A stretch of DNA of 10,981 nt from Planctomycetota bacterium (GCA_016200125.1 JACQFK010000001.1:1-10981); one strand, 5' to 3'. Shown: positions 1-6,208, numbered from the stretch's first letter. Notes: generated from the sequence alone by a model not told the origin. Program-made: numbers and translations.

Positions 1-38
1 ACGCCCCCCTTTTGGTTCACCAGGGCGATCTTGCGCAT
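1..38 (-). CDS. ParA/Soj-family ATPase, N-terminal fragment
   Basis: Only the first 12 codons and two bases lie in the window; the gene continues past the left edge. The translation MRKIALVNQKGG is the classic start of ParA/Soj/MinD-type deviant Walker A ATPases, which normally continue VGKTT. These proteins act in chromosome or plasmid partitioning or in positioning of cell structures. A purine-rich GGAG/GAGGGG ribosome binding site sits a few bases upstream (plus positions 41-54), unlike most genes here. The start codon lies inside the still-open frame of the upstream ceramidase-like gene, so the two overlap by at least 38 nt and are probably translationally coupled. No parB is visible. The family call rests on a short stretch, but that stretch is very characteristic. 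Confidence 0.7.
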   Translation of the reverse strand, partial: MRKIALVNQKGG

Positions 39-1206
39 GCGCTCCCCTCTCTCCCAACTCCCTGAGTTGGGCGACCAGCCACGGGCCCATCTTCGGCCCG
101 TAGAAGCTCACCATCCGCTCATAGCCGCCGCGGGCGTATCCTTCCTCCGTCAGGAAGTAACCCAGGTGGTCGTTGGCCAGCCCGAGGATCCAGGCGCCGG
201 GGAAGGCCTGCTTCAGTTCCAGGCCCAGCTCCACGACCGGCTCCCCCGGAAAACAGAACATCCGGGTGCCGTTGATCTCGAGGAGCCCCAGGACGCTCGT
301 CTTCGGGGCCGCCGGAAGGGTGGGGGACGGCAGGTCCACCCCTCTCTCCACATAGGAGAGTTTAACCGTTCCCGTGGTTTTTGCAATGGTCCCCACGAGA
401 TTTGCCGTCCGCTCCGCCAGCGCCCGCCCCAGCGACTCGCAGCGGTCGAATTCCCCGTCCCCCGACGGTGCTGATGGCGCTATATTGCCCTCGGCCCCGT
501 TGGTGTAGAGGCTGATGGCCGAGGGGAAGCGCGACTCCAGGGCCCGCTGCCAGGCGCCCTGCCAGTCGCCGCTGACCAGGAAGTTCCGCTCCGACAGGAC
601 CGTCCCGTGGGCGGTGTAGTTGCCCACGACCGCGAGGGGGCGGGCGAGTTCGTCGACGACGAGCATCACCTGGAGCTCGGGATCGACCGGACCCTCCTTG
701 ACCCGGCGGTTCCGGCTGAATCCCGCGGCTTCGCCCCGCGCGAAGCCCAGCCGCGCCGGCCGCTTCGCCTCCCGGGCCTGCTCGACCGCCTTCTTCAGCT
801 TCCCGGCGATCTCTTCGTAGAGGTCGGGGTCGTACTTGCCCATGGCCAGCTCCCAGAAGCCCTGGACCAGCGCGCCGGGGCCGGAGTGGGTGTGGGAAGC
901 CGTGAGGACCAGGTCGGCGTCCGCGGGCTTGATGCGGTCACGGAGCGAGACCAGCGAGCCGATCAGGTCGGTCGTGACGAGGCAGACTTTCGAGTGCGGC
1001 GTCTCGAGCCAGAGAGCCTTGGCGAAGATGGGATCGTGGACGCCCGTCATGGGCTGGCCCTTGCGCCCGCCGTAGCCGCCGAGCGGCACGTTGCGGGTCG
1101 GGGTGATCTCGACCGCGGCGACGCCCGCCCAGAATTCGACCGGCGGCGCGGAGGGGGCGCTGGAGCACCCGGCCAGGAGGACCAAGAGGAGCGCCGCGCG
1201 GGTCAT
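1..1206 (-). CDS. Neutral/alkaline ceramidase-like lipoprotein (3' end outside window)
   Basis: A 402-codon frame is open to the left edge. Residues 1-13 form a lipoprotein signal peptide with lipobox LAGC (Cys14), so the protein should be exported and lipid-anchored. The rest resembles the N-terminal domain of neutral/alkaline non-lysosomal ceramidases, which hydrolyse N-acyl-sphingosine: AGVAAVEITP (27-36), PLGGYGGR (41-48), TASHTHSGPG (102-111, with candidate zinc ligands His105/His107), YTAHGT (197-202, candidate ligand His200), SGDWQG (212-217), NGAEGNIAP (236-244), PGE (320-322) and a GYFLTEEGYARGGYE segment (349-363). The zinc-ligand pattern of the family (two His, a Glu in PGE, a late Tyr) appears conserved. 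The homologous part ends near residue 385, so the stop probably lies just beyond the window. It lies 39 nt after the response regulator. The natural substrate could be another amide rather than ceramide. Confidence 0.8.
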   Translation of the reverse strand, partial: MTRAALLLVLLAGCSSAPSAPPVEFWAGVAAVEITPTRNVPLGGYGGRKGQPMTGVHDPIFAKALWLETPHSKVCLVTTDLIGSLVSLRDRIKPADADLVLTASHTHSGPGALVQGFWELAMGKYDPDLYEEIAGKLKKAVEQAREAKRPARLGFARGEAAGFSRNRRVKEGPVDPELQVMLVVDELARPLAVVGNYTAHGTVLSERNFLVSGDWQGAWQRALESRFPSAISLYTNGAEGNIAPSAPSGDGEFDRCESLGRALAERTANLVGTIAKTTGTVKLSYVERGVDLPSPTLPAAPKTSVLGLLEINGTRMFCFPGEPVVELGLELKQAFPGAWILGLANDHLGYFLTEEGYARGGYERMVSFYGPKMGPWLVAQLRELGERGAHAQDRPGEPKGGR

Positions 1207-1212
1207 GACTGC

Positions 1213-1218
1213 ACTCTA
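1213..1218 (-). promoter_or_regulatory. Possible -10 element before ceramidase-like gene
   Basis: TAGAGT on the minus strand ends 6 nt before the ATG at 1206. A TTGAGG sits upstream (1233-1238), but the spacer is only 14 nt. No Shine-Dalgarno sequence precedes the ATG. The site resembles the leaderless arrangement of other genes here but is weak, and the gene may simply be read through from the regulator. Confidence 0.25.
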
Positions 1219-1245
1219 CCCACTTCCTAAACCCTCAACGCGGGC

Positions 1246-2073
1246 CTAGACCGTCAGCTTCCCCTCAAGGTACTGGCTGATGATGCCGTGGGCGGCGGGC
1301 GAGATCCTGGTGAACATCACGCCGACCTTCTCGGTGCGCGGGTTGTCGATCCACTGATAGACGTGGGCGATGCGGCCCTGCACCTCGAGCACGATGTCCT
1401 TCTTGATCGAGAGGACGAAGTCGAGCGTCTGCGATTCCTGGAAGCGCTTGGCGTGCTTGGCGAAGAGGCAGAGCGGGTGGACGGTGCCCTGCTCGTAGCC
1501 GGTGCAGATGTCGCAGCGGACGAACTCGAACGAGAGGCCCTTCTGCGAGATGTCGTAGACGCGGGTCTTGTAGACCGGCGCGAGGCCGCCCTGGCTCTGG
1601 CCGCCCCAGGAGAGCGACCAGCCCGCCACCTTGCGGCGCGAGTCCCGGCGCTCGACCGCGGACATCATCTTGCTCGACGACTGGTTGCTCCGCGCCGCCA
1701 TCGCCTTCTCGATCTTGGAGAGCACGGTGTCCTTCGTGAAGGGCTTGATGATGTAGTCCTCGGCGCCCGCCTTGATCGCCGCGACCAGGTCCTCCTTGCG
1801 GTTCTTCGCCGTGCAGATGAGGACGGGGATCTGCTTCGTGTCGGGGTCGTCCTTGAGCATCTTGCAGACGGTGAAGCCGTCGAGGAGGGGCATCATGATG
1901 TCCATCAGGATGAGGTCGGGGTGCTGGCTCTTCGCCATGTTGAGCGCCTCGCGGCCGTTGGCGGCCTCGACGGTCTCATAGTGGGCGTTCTTCAGGAAGA
2001 GGCAGAGGATCTTCCGGAGGTTCTGGTCGTCGTCGGCGACCAGCACGAGAGGATGGTTTCGGGGCTCCTCCAT
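1246..2073 (-). CDS. Response regulator: receiver domain fused to PilZ domain
   Basis: This 275-residue protein starts at MEEPRN. The frame stays open upstream to 2328, but that extension is low-complexity and antisense to the divergent gene. Residues 8-125 are a CheY-like receiver: acidic pair Asp14/Asp15, phosphoacceptor Asp58 in LILMDIMMP, Thr88 and Lys110 in IKPF. Residues 140-270 look like PilZ, with the c-di-GMP-binding arginines in ERRDSRRK (141-148) and the DxSxxG motif DISQKG (174-179). A cysteine/histidine cluster, Cys187-x2-Cys190-x8-His199-x2-Cys202, follows that motif; this is unusual for PilZ and may bind zinc or sense redox state. The protein probably links phosphorelay and c-di-GMP signals to motility, surface or cell-envelope behaviour; no partner kinase is in the window. 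The ceramidase-like gene follows after 39 nt. Confidence 0.9.
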   Translation of the reverse strand: MEEPRNHPLVLVADDDQNLRKILCLFLKNAHYETVEAANGREALNMAKSQHPDLILMDIMMPLLDGFTVCKMLKDDPDTKQIPVLICTAKNRKEDLVAAIKAGAEDYIIKPFTKDTVLSKIEKAMAARSNQSSSKMMSAVERRDSRRKVAGWSLSWGGQSQGGLAPVYKTRVYDISQKGLSFEFVRCDICTGYEQGTVHPLCLFAKHAKRFQESQTLDFVLSIKKDIVLEVQGRIAHVYQWIDNPRTEKVGVMFTRISPAAHGIISQYLEGKLTV

Positions 2074-2082
2074 GAAGGGGTT

Positions 2083-2111
2083 AATCTCCTCTTTGAGGAG
2101 GGCGAAGTCAA
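2083..2111 (-). promoter_or_regulatory. Candidate promoter with palindrome, response regulator
   Basis: On the minus strand, TTGACT (2111-2106) is followed after 17 nt by GAGATT (2088-2083), a weak -10 keeping the A2 and T6 positions, 9 nt before the ATG. A perfect 6-3-6 inverted repeat, CTCCTC-AAA-GAGGAG (2100-2086), occupies the end of the spacer and part of the -10. It could be an operator or an RNA hairpin. Its GAGGAG could also serve as a distant ribosome binding site 12 nt from the ATG. Confidence 0.4.
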
Positions 2112-2137
2112 GCTCGGGCGACGGGCGCCGCGGGGGC

Positions 2138-2166
2138 TTTACTCGGGCGCGCGCTTGCAGTAGACT
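2138..2166 (+). promoter_or_regulatory. Candidate promoter, ferritin-like gene
   Basis: TTTACT (2138-2143) and TAGACT (2161-2166) are separated by 17 nt, and the -10 ends 10 nt before the ATG at 2177. There is no ribosome binding site, so the transcript would be leaderless or nearly so. It diverges from the response regulator promoter. Confidence 0.5.
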
Positions 2167-2176
2167 CGGCGGTCTC

Positions 2177-2791
2177 ATGGCCCCCCCGATCGGAAATCCG
2201 CCGCCGCTCGCCGAGGACGCGTCGATCGTCGAGCTCCTCGGAAAGGTCGTCACCTCAACCGACCTCGAGCTGGAGTGGATCGACCTGCTCAGCCAGCTTG
2301 AATACGTGGGTTGCCGGAAGATCGTCAAGTCGGTCGGCTTCGAGGCGGTGTCGCTGGAGATCCTGCGCCACGTCTCGGAGGAGGCCTCCCACGCCTTCCT
2401 CCTGAAGTCCGTGGTGGAGGAGGGCGGCCTCAGGGACCGGTCCTGGCGGGACGGCCGCTTTGCCGCGGCGGGCTGGCGCTACTTCCAGGAACTGGACCAG
2501 CGGGTGTCCGCCCTGCCGGGCTCGGAAGGGCTGCGCTATCCGGCGGTGAGCTGGGCGATCGAGCGGCGCGTCCTCGTCGTCTATCCCGCCTATCTCCGGC
2601 TCACGCGCAACGAGTCTCTCCGCAAGGCGTTGCGGCGGATCCTCGCGCAGGAGGAGCGCCACGGCGCGCAGTTCGGAGAGATCCGCTATCCCGACGGCCA
2701 TCTCGCCCAGGTGGCGCGCATCGAGGAGTCGCTCTGGCCGGAGTTCGCCGCCGAAGCGGGACGCCTGACCCTCCTCAGCGCTCCGCGATGA
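2177..2791 (+). CDS. Ferritin-like four-helix protein, putative diiron site
   Basis: This 204-residue protein starts at MAPPIGNPPP. I do not recognise a named family, but the pattern fits a diiron carboxylate four-helix bundle. There is a Glu in helix 1 (Glu42, in LLSQLEYVG), ExxH in helix 2 (Glu69-Ala-Ser-His72), a Glu in helix 3 (Glu129, in SWAIERRV) and ExxH in helix 4 (Glu159-Glu-Arg-His162). That E/ExxH/E/ExxH spacing is shared by rubrerythrin/ferritin-like and related oxygen-activating families. A Pro-rich N-terminal tail precedes the bundle. No signal peptide is seen, so it is probably cytoplasmic. The upstream in-frame extension to 2072 was not used because it crosses the promoter. 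Its 3' end overlaps the convergent gene by 17 nt. Its role (oxidase, hydroxylase or iron storage) cannot be told. Confidence 0.7.
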   Translation: MAPPIGNPPPLAEDASIVELLGKVVTSTDLELEWIDLLSQLEYVGCRKIVKSVGFEAVSLEILRHVSEEASHAFLLKSVVEEGGLRDRSWRDGRFAAAGWRYFQELDQRVSALPGSEGLRYPAVSWAIERRVLVVYPAYLRLTRNESLRKALRRILAQEERHGAQFGEIRYPDGHLAQVARIEESLWPEFAAEAGRLTLLSAPR

Positions 2792-3419
2792 ACGTGACCG
2801 GCTCGGAGACGACGAAGTCCCGGGGCGCGCGATCCAGGAGCCCCAGGGCCTCCGGCGAGGCGCCCGATTCCAGCACGTCGCCGAGCGCCCGCAAGTCGAG
2901 CGCCATCCGGACCGTGTAGATCCCGGGCTTCCGCGGCACCCAGGGGAGCAGGGGATGGCGGAGGGGATAGTCGCCGCGCGCCGGCAGTTGCCAGAAATTC
3001 AGCGGGATCAGCGGGTCCTGGTTCACCCCAAGGAGGTAGCGCGGGCGAAGCTCCACCCGATTCCCCTCCTCGTCCCGGATCTCCACGATCCAGGAGGGGA
3101 AGCGGCCCGACCAGGAGCGGCGGGTCCGCTCCAGGTAGCTCAGCAGCGGCAGATCGATCCGCCGGTTCGTGAGATTGGCGAGCCAGAACTCCGCCTCCAG
3201 CGGCTCGCCGCAGCTGATGTGAAGCCGCTGGACGCTGCCCTCGATCCGCAGGCGCGGGGGAGCCTCAAACGTCGAATCGTCGGGCTCCTCGATCCACGCG
3301 ACTCCGTCGCGCGGCGGAGCGACGCGGAGGAAGTCCAGTTCCATCAGCAGCGCGCCATGGCCGACCGCCGCGGCGACGGCCGACAGGATCGAGATCGCGA
3401 TCCCCAGACGCGGGTCCAT
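2775..3419 (-). CDS. Membrane-anchored protein of unknown function, probably beta-sandwich
   Basis: This 214-residue protein is not recognised. Residues 5-26 are hydrophobic (LGIAISILSAVAAAVGHGAL) and form a single N-terminal anchor or uncleaved signal, placing the rest in the periplasm. The remainder looks all-beta: alternating strands such as LEAEFWLANLTNRRIDLPL (74-92), WIVEIRDEEGNRVELRPRY (110-128) and a PGIYTVRMALDL strand (165-176) recall Ig-like or BsuPI-type domains, which is inference from pattern only. It starts 6 nt after the exbD-like stop, so the two are almost certainly co-transcribed. A role next to an ExbD-type complex is plausible but unproven. Its 3' end overlaps the convergent ferritin-like gene by 17 nt. 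Confidence 0.75.
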   Translation of the reverse strand: MDPRLGIAISILSAVAAAVGHGALLMELDFLRVAPPRDGVAWIEEPDDSTFEAPPRLRIEGSVQRLHISCGEPLEAEFWLANLTNRRIDLPLLSYLERTRRSWSGRFPSWIVEIRDEEGNRVELRPRYLLGVNQDPLIPLNFWQLPARGDYPLRHPLLPWVPRKPGIYTVRMALDLRALGDVLESGASPEALGLLDRAPRDFVVSEPVTFIAER

Positions 3420-3425
3420 GGGACT

Positions 3426-3920
3426 CTAGCGGACCGGGCGCTTCGCCGCGCCGACCTCGACCTTGTAGATGCCGTTCTCCGCGCAGGCTCCCATCGCGCG
3501 CTGGGCCAGCGCGAAGGGCGCGCCGCCGTCGGCCCGGATCATGACCTTGCGCTCGTTCAACGGCAGGCCCCCCGGGTCCGTGGTGCGCGCCAGGGCGTTC
3601 GAGAGCTTCTTCCCCTCCGTGCAGTCCTCGCCGCGGAACGTGAGCGTCCAGTGGCTCTCGTCGTGGCAGCCGGCCGGGGCGGAATAGGCGCAGCCGGTGT
3701 ACTTCGGGTTGTGATGGGCGTTGATGGTGAGCCGGTGGTCCTTCTCCAGGGCCGGGTCGACCTTGGCTTCCTCCGCCTTCGGCAGATTCACCGACTCCAG
3801 TTCGCGCTGGCCCATGTCGGCCCCGAGCATGAAGAAGAGGAGCAGGAGGAACATGATGTCGATCATCGGGATGAGGTTCGGGTTGACGTGCTCCGTGGCC
3901 CTGGGCTGAAGGTTCTTCAT
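3426..3920 (-). CDS. exbD: ExbD/TolR-family biopolymer transport protein
   Basis: This 164-residue protein has ExbD architecture: a short cytoplasmic tail, the motif NPNLIPMIDIMFLLLLFFML (13-32) with the conserved transmembrane Asp21 that takes part in proton conduction, then a periplasmic domain. ExbD/TolR works with an ExbB/TolQ/MotA-type channel to transmit proton-motive force to envelope proteins; no such partner is in the window. The periplasmic part is unusual in its cysteines: Cys77, Cys85, Cys100 and Cys146, with an AGCHDESH stretch that could form disulfides or bind metal. A strong AAGGAGG ribosome binding site precedes the start. The upstream fragment (3931-4206) encodes a related C-terminal half, and a membrane-anchored unknown follows 6 nt downstream. 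Confidence 0.88.
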   Translation of the reverse strand: MKNLQPRATEHVNPNLIPMIDIMFLLLLFFMLGADMGQRELESVNLPKAEEAKVDPALEKDHRLTINAHHNPKYTGCAYSAPAGCHDESHWTLTFRGEDCTEGKKLSNALARTTDPGGLPLNERKVMIRADGGAPFALAQRAMGACAENGIYKVEVGAAKRPVR

Positions 3921-3925
3921 GGGGT

Positions 3926-3932
3926 CCTCCTT
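3926..3932 (-). promoter_or_regulatory. Strong ribosome binding site of the exbD-like gene
   Basis: AAGGAGG lies 5 nt before the ATG at 3920 and overlaps the stop codon of the upstream ExbD-like fragment. It stands out because the first genes of most transcription units here lack a Shine-Dalgarno sequence. Confidence 0.85.
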
Positions 3933-4206
3933 ATCTGGGTCGGGTAGCGGCAGAACAGACGCGCTGGAATCCCAGGGAAGCGCAGGCGTTCACCGCCCGC
4001 TGGGCCGGCCCGCAGGGAGCGCCGGCATCCGATCGGATGAAGATCCGGAGCTCGCGGATCGTTTCCCCCCAGGCTCCGCAGTTCGCCGCCTCGAAGACAA
4101 GGATCGATCGCAGGACCGCGGGATCGCTGCAGTCGCGGCCCCGGACGGTCAGCCTCCGGTGCTCGTCGATCCGGCAGCCCGCTGGGCAGGTCAGGAAGCT
4201 TCGCCC
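3931..4206 (-). pseudogene. N-terminally truncated ExbD-like paralogue
   Basis: The 324-nt gap between the crotonase and the exbD-like gene holds a 91-codon open frame with no usable start. It aligns with residues about 79-164 of the neighbouring ExbD: CPAGC against SAPAGC, RLTVRGRDC against TLTFRGEDC, IRSDAGAPCGPAQRAVNACA against IRADGGAPFALAQRAMGACA, and RPR/RPVR at the end. The cysteines in PAGC, DC and NACA are kept. The membrane helix and N-terminus are absent, and an in-frame TGA at 4207-4209 blocks extension. An ATG at 4208-4210 overlaps that TGA in the other frame, so a one-base shift would give a start but still no transmembrane segment. Probably the remnant of a tandem exbD duplication; a sequence error or a short frameshifted product is the alternative. 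Confidence 0.7.
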
Positions 4207-4244
4207 TCATCCTGGGGGACTGAACGGGGCGTCACGGAAAAGGT

Positions 4245-5027
4245 TCAGCGGTTGAACCGGGGCTCCCGCTTTTCCATGAAGGCCTTGTAGGCCTCGCGGA
4301 AGTCGTCCGTGAGCATGAGCGCCGACTGGGCCTTCGCCTCCGCCTTCAGCGCCTGGTCGAAGGACATCGACGACTCCAGCTCCAGCATCCGCTTGGTCAC
4401 GGCCGTCGCCTCGCGCGGCGCCTCGGCGATGCGGCGGGCCGCGGACCGGGCCTCGGCGACGAGCAGCCCGGCCGGCAGGACGCGGGTCACGAGCCCCGCA
4501 GCGAGGGCGTCCTCGGCGGACACGGTCGCGCCGTTGAGGAGCCAGTCGGCCGCGCGGCCCAGTCCCACGAGGCGGGGAAGGAGCCAGCAGGCCCCCATGT
4601 CCGCGCCCGAGAGCCCGCGGAACGAGAAGGCGATCTTCGCCTCGGGCGCCGCGTAGCGAAGGTCGCAGGCGAGCGCGATCACCGACCCGCCGCCGAAAGC
4701 GACCCCGTTCAGGGCCGCGATCACCGGCTGGGGCGCCTTGCGGATGTTCGCGACGACGTCGCAGGTCAGCTTCACGAAGTCACGGACCTGCTTGGGCTTC
4801 ATCGACACGAGGGGGCCGATCACGTCGCGAACGTCTCCGCCCGTGCAGAAGCCGCGCCCGGCGCCCGTGAGCACGACCGCCCGGACCGATCTGTCCTTCT
4901 TGAGGCCGGCGAAGTAGTCGCGGAGCGCGGCGTAGGCCTCTAAGACCAGCGCGTTGAGGCGCTCCGGCCGGTTGAGGGTGACGGTCGCGACGGCGCCCGA
5001 AACGTCGAGCAGGAAGGGATCAGCCAT
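4245..5027 (-). CDS. Crotonase-superfamily protein (divergent enoyl-CoA hydratase/isomerase)
   Basis: This 260-residue protein starts at MADPFLLDV and overlaps the Rid stop by 8 nt, so it is coupled. The crotonase fold is clear: RAVVLTGAGRGFCTGGDV (49-66, first oxyanion-hole region), NGVAFGGGSVIALACDLRYA (107-126, second oxyanion region) and a C-terminal EKREPRF. Family members bind acyl-CoA and hydrate, isomerise or hydrolyse it. The two catalytic glutamates of classical hydratase (rat Glu144 and Glu164) appear replaced by Phe136 and Asp161, and the loop between reads SGADMGACWLLPRLVG (140-155), which contains Asp143. A similar DMGAC-type loop occurs, from memory, in crotonases beside aryl-CoA degradation genes. 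So the reaction is probably not simple enoyl-CoA hydration. It may be the last intact gene of the SDR transcription unit before the exbD region. Confidence 0.88.
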   Translation of the reverse strand: MADPFLLDVSGAVATVTLNRPERLNALVLEAYAALRDYFAGLKKDRSVRAVVLTGAGRGFCTGGDVRDVIGPLVSMKPKQVRDFVKLTCDVVANIRKAPQPVIAALNGVAFGGGSVIALACDLRYAAPEAKIAFSFRGLSGADMGACWLLPRLVGLGRAADWLLNGATVSAEDALAAGLVTRVLPAGLLVAEARSAARRIAEAPREATAVTKRMLELESSMSFDQALKAEAKAQSALMLTDDFREAYKAFMEKREPRFNR

Positions 5028-5421
5028 CCAGCACCGCGATCGCCTGGATTTCGACCTTCGCGCGGGGATCGACGAAGCGCTTGATCTCCAGCAGGGCCAT
5101 GCAGGGATAGTGGCGGCCCATGCGCTTCCGGTAGCGCTCTCCCAGGGGCTTGAGCGACGCGAGGTACTCTTCAATGCTTTTGACGAAGATCGTGAAGGTC
5201 ATGAGGTCCGCCGGCTTGCCGCCCGCCTCCTTGACCACCTCGAGCACGGCCGCGAGCGCGCGGTCGAACTGGTCGACGAAGTCGTCGCTCGGGATCGGCC
5301 CCAGGCTCGCCGCGGTCTGCCCCGCGATGTAGAGGGCGCGTCCGCCCTCGACGACGAAGCCGTGGGTATAGCCCGAGGGCTTCTTGAGCGAGGCGGGATG
5401 AAGGGGATGGACCTTCTTCAC
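5020..5421 (-). CDS. Rid (YjgF/YER057c/UK114) family protein
   Basis: This 133-residue protein starts at GTG (5421), giving MKKVHPLHP. The GTGA overlap with the SDR stop decides the start and shows tight coupling. Family features are ALYIAGQTA (29-37), DFVDQFDRALAAVLEVVKEAG (47-67), DLMTFTIFV (72-80) and the C-terminal strand LLEIKRFVDPRAKVEIQAIAV (110-130). Arg115 matches the position of the substrate-carboxylate Arg of RidA (one residue is inserted before the AKVEI strand), and Glu124 matches the conserved Glu. RidA proteins hydrolyse reactive enamine/imine intermediates to keto acids and act as trimers in the cytoplasm. Given its place between an SDR and a crotonase, it probably processes a pathway-specific imine or related intermediate. 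Confidence 0.88.
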   Translation of the reverse strand: MKKVHPLHPASLKKPSGYTHGFVVEGGRALYIAGQTAASLGPIPSDDFVDQFDRALAAVLEVVKEAGGKPADLMTFTIFVKSIEEYLASLKPLGERYRKRMGRHYPCMALLEIKRFVDPRAKVEIQAIAVLDG

Positions 5422-6137
5422 AGGTCTATGGCCGCCCCGGTGTGCGAGCAGTCCGCGCGCGCGAGGGCCAGGGCCACCTCCGCGATGTGGCCCGGATGGA
5501 GCAGCTTGGCCTGCCCGACGGAGGTCAGGAACTTGGCCACCACGTCCTTCGCGGGGATCCCCGTGAGCTTGGAGATCCGCGCGGCGCCGGAGCGGGTCAT
5601 CGTCGTGTCCACGTAGCCGGGACAGATCGCGTTCACCGTGATCCCGAAGTCCTGGAGCTCCATCGCCAGGCTCGAATTCAGGCCGAGCATCGCGTGCTTG
5701 GAGGCCGCGTAGGCGGTGATGTAGGGGCCGCCGCGCTTGCCGGCCACGGAGGAGATGTTCACGATGCGGCCGTACTTGCGGTCGATCATGCCCGGCACGA
5801 TGGCCTTGCAGAAGAGGAAGGCGCTCGTGACGTTGGTGTCCATCACGCGGCGCCAGGTCTCGAGGTCGGTCTTGACGAAGGGGGCGCTCTCGGCGACGCC
5901 GGCGTTGTTGACCAGGATGTCGACCGGCCCGATCTTGCGGACGAGCGCTCCGATCTCCTTGGGCTGGGTGACGTCGCAGATGTCGAAGTTGGCGCCGGTC
6001 TCCAGCGCGACCCGTTCGAGGTCTTTGGGCGTTCTTGAGGTGATGAACAGGCGGGCGCCTTCGGAGGCGAAGCGGCGGGCGATCGCTTCTCCGATGCCGC
6101 GGCCGCCGCCCGTGATCAGCGCGATTTTGTCTTTCAT
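5418..6137 (-). CDS. Short-chain dehydrogenase/reductase (SDR), classical type
   Basis: This 239-residue cytoplasmic NAD(P)-dependent oxidoreductase shows all classical SDR marks: cofactor motif TGGGRGIG (9-16), the adenine-pocket aspartate in CDV (54-56), NNAG (77-80), catalytic Ser130, Tyr143 and Lys147 (YAASK), and PGYVDT (173-178) after the active site. Ser34-Arg35 after the second strand hints at NADP preference. The C-terminus stops at TGAAIDL, a few residues before the usual DGG, where the frame overlaps the Rid gene by 4 nt. It is the first gene of the SDR-Rid-crotonase unit and has a perfect TATAAT 17 nt before its ATG, with no Shine-Dalgarno sequence. It probably oxidises a hydroxyacyl-CoA or reduces a ketoacyl-CoA; substrate unknown. 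Confidence 0.92.
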   Translation of the reverse strand: MKDKIALITGGGRGIGEAIARRFASEGARLFITSRTPKDLERVALETGANFDICDVTQPKEIGALVRKIGPVDILVNNAGVAESAPFVKTDLETWRRVMDTNVTSAFLFCKAIVPGMIDRKYGRIVNISSVAGKRGGPYITAYAASKHAMLGLNSSLAMELQDFGITVNAICPGYVDTTMTRSGAARISKLTGIPAKDVVAKFLTSVGQAKLLHPGHIAEVALALARADCSHTGAAIDL

Positions 6138-6154
6138 GGCCTGAACTCACGCGA

Positions 6155-6160
6155 ATTATA
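6155..6160 (-). promoter_or_regulatory. Perfect -10 box before SDR gene
   Basis: TATAAT on the minus strand lies within GGCTATAATTCG, 17 nt before the SDR start. No good -35 is seen at 17 nt, so it may act as an extended -10. The predicted leader would be only about 10 nt. The preceding GGCTAT is shared with the divergent promoter at 6203-6208. Confidence 0.6.
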
Positions 6161-6179
6161 GCCGCCCGGAGGGAATTGA

Positions 6180-6208
6180 TTGCCCGATTCTCGGACCCGG
6201 GCTATGCT
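6180..6208 (+). promoter_or_regulatory. Candidate promoter, oxidoreductase gene
   Basis: TTGCCC (6180-6185) and TATGCT (6203-6208) are 17 nt apart, and the -10 ends 9 nt before the ATG at 6218. Transcription would begin almost at the start codon, giving a leaderless mRNA. It is back-to-back with the SDR promoter in the same 80-bp gap. Confidence 0.5.

Noticed and set aside
607..1230. 207-codon plus frame
   Set aside because: It is antisense to the ceramidase-like gene with its conserved motifs.
1288..2163. 291-codon open frame on the plus strand
   Set aside because: It is antisense to the receiver-PilZ gene, whose motifs are complete, and is rich in Leu/Val/Asp/Arg as expected of a shadow frame.
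2955..3947. 330-codon open frame on the plus strand
   Set aside because: It runs antisense across the ExbD-like gene and its neighbour; no domain pattern.
3917..4210. 97-codon ATG-started frame on the minus strand
   Set aside because: It is Arg/Pro-rich without domain features, while another frame of the same DNA matches the periplasmic half of ExbD.
5020..6150. 376-codon minus frame joining an N-terminal extension to the Rid protein
   Set aside because: The extension is the out-of-frame shadow of the SDR; the GTG at 5421 overlapping the SDR stop is the natural Rid start.
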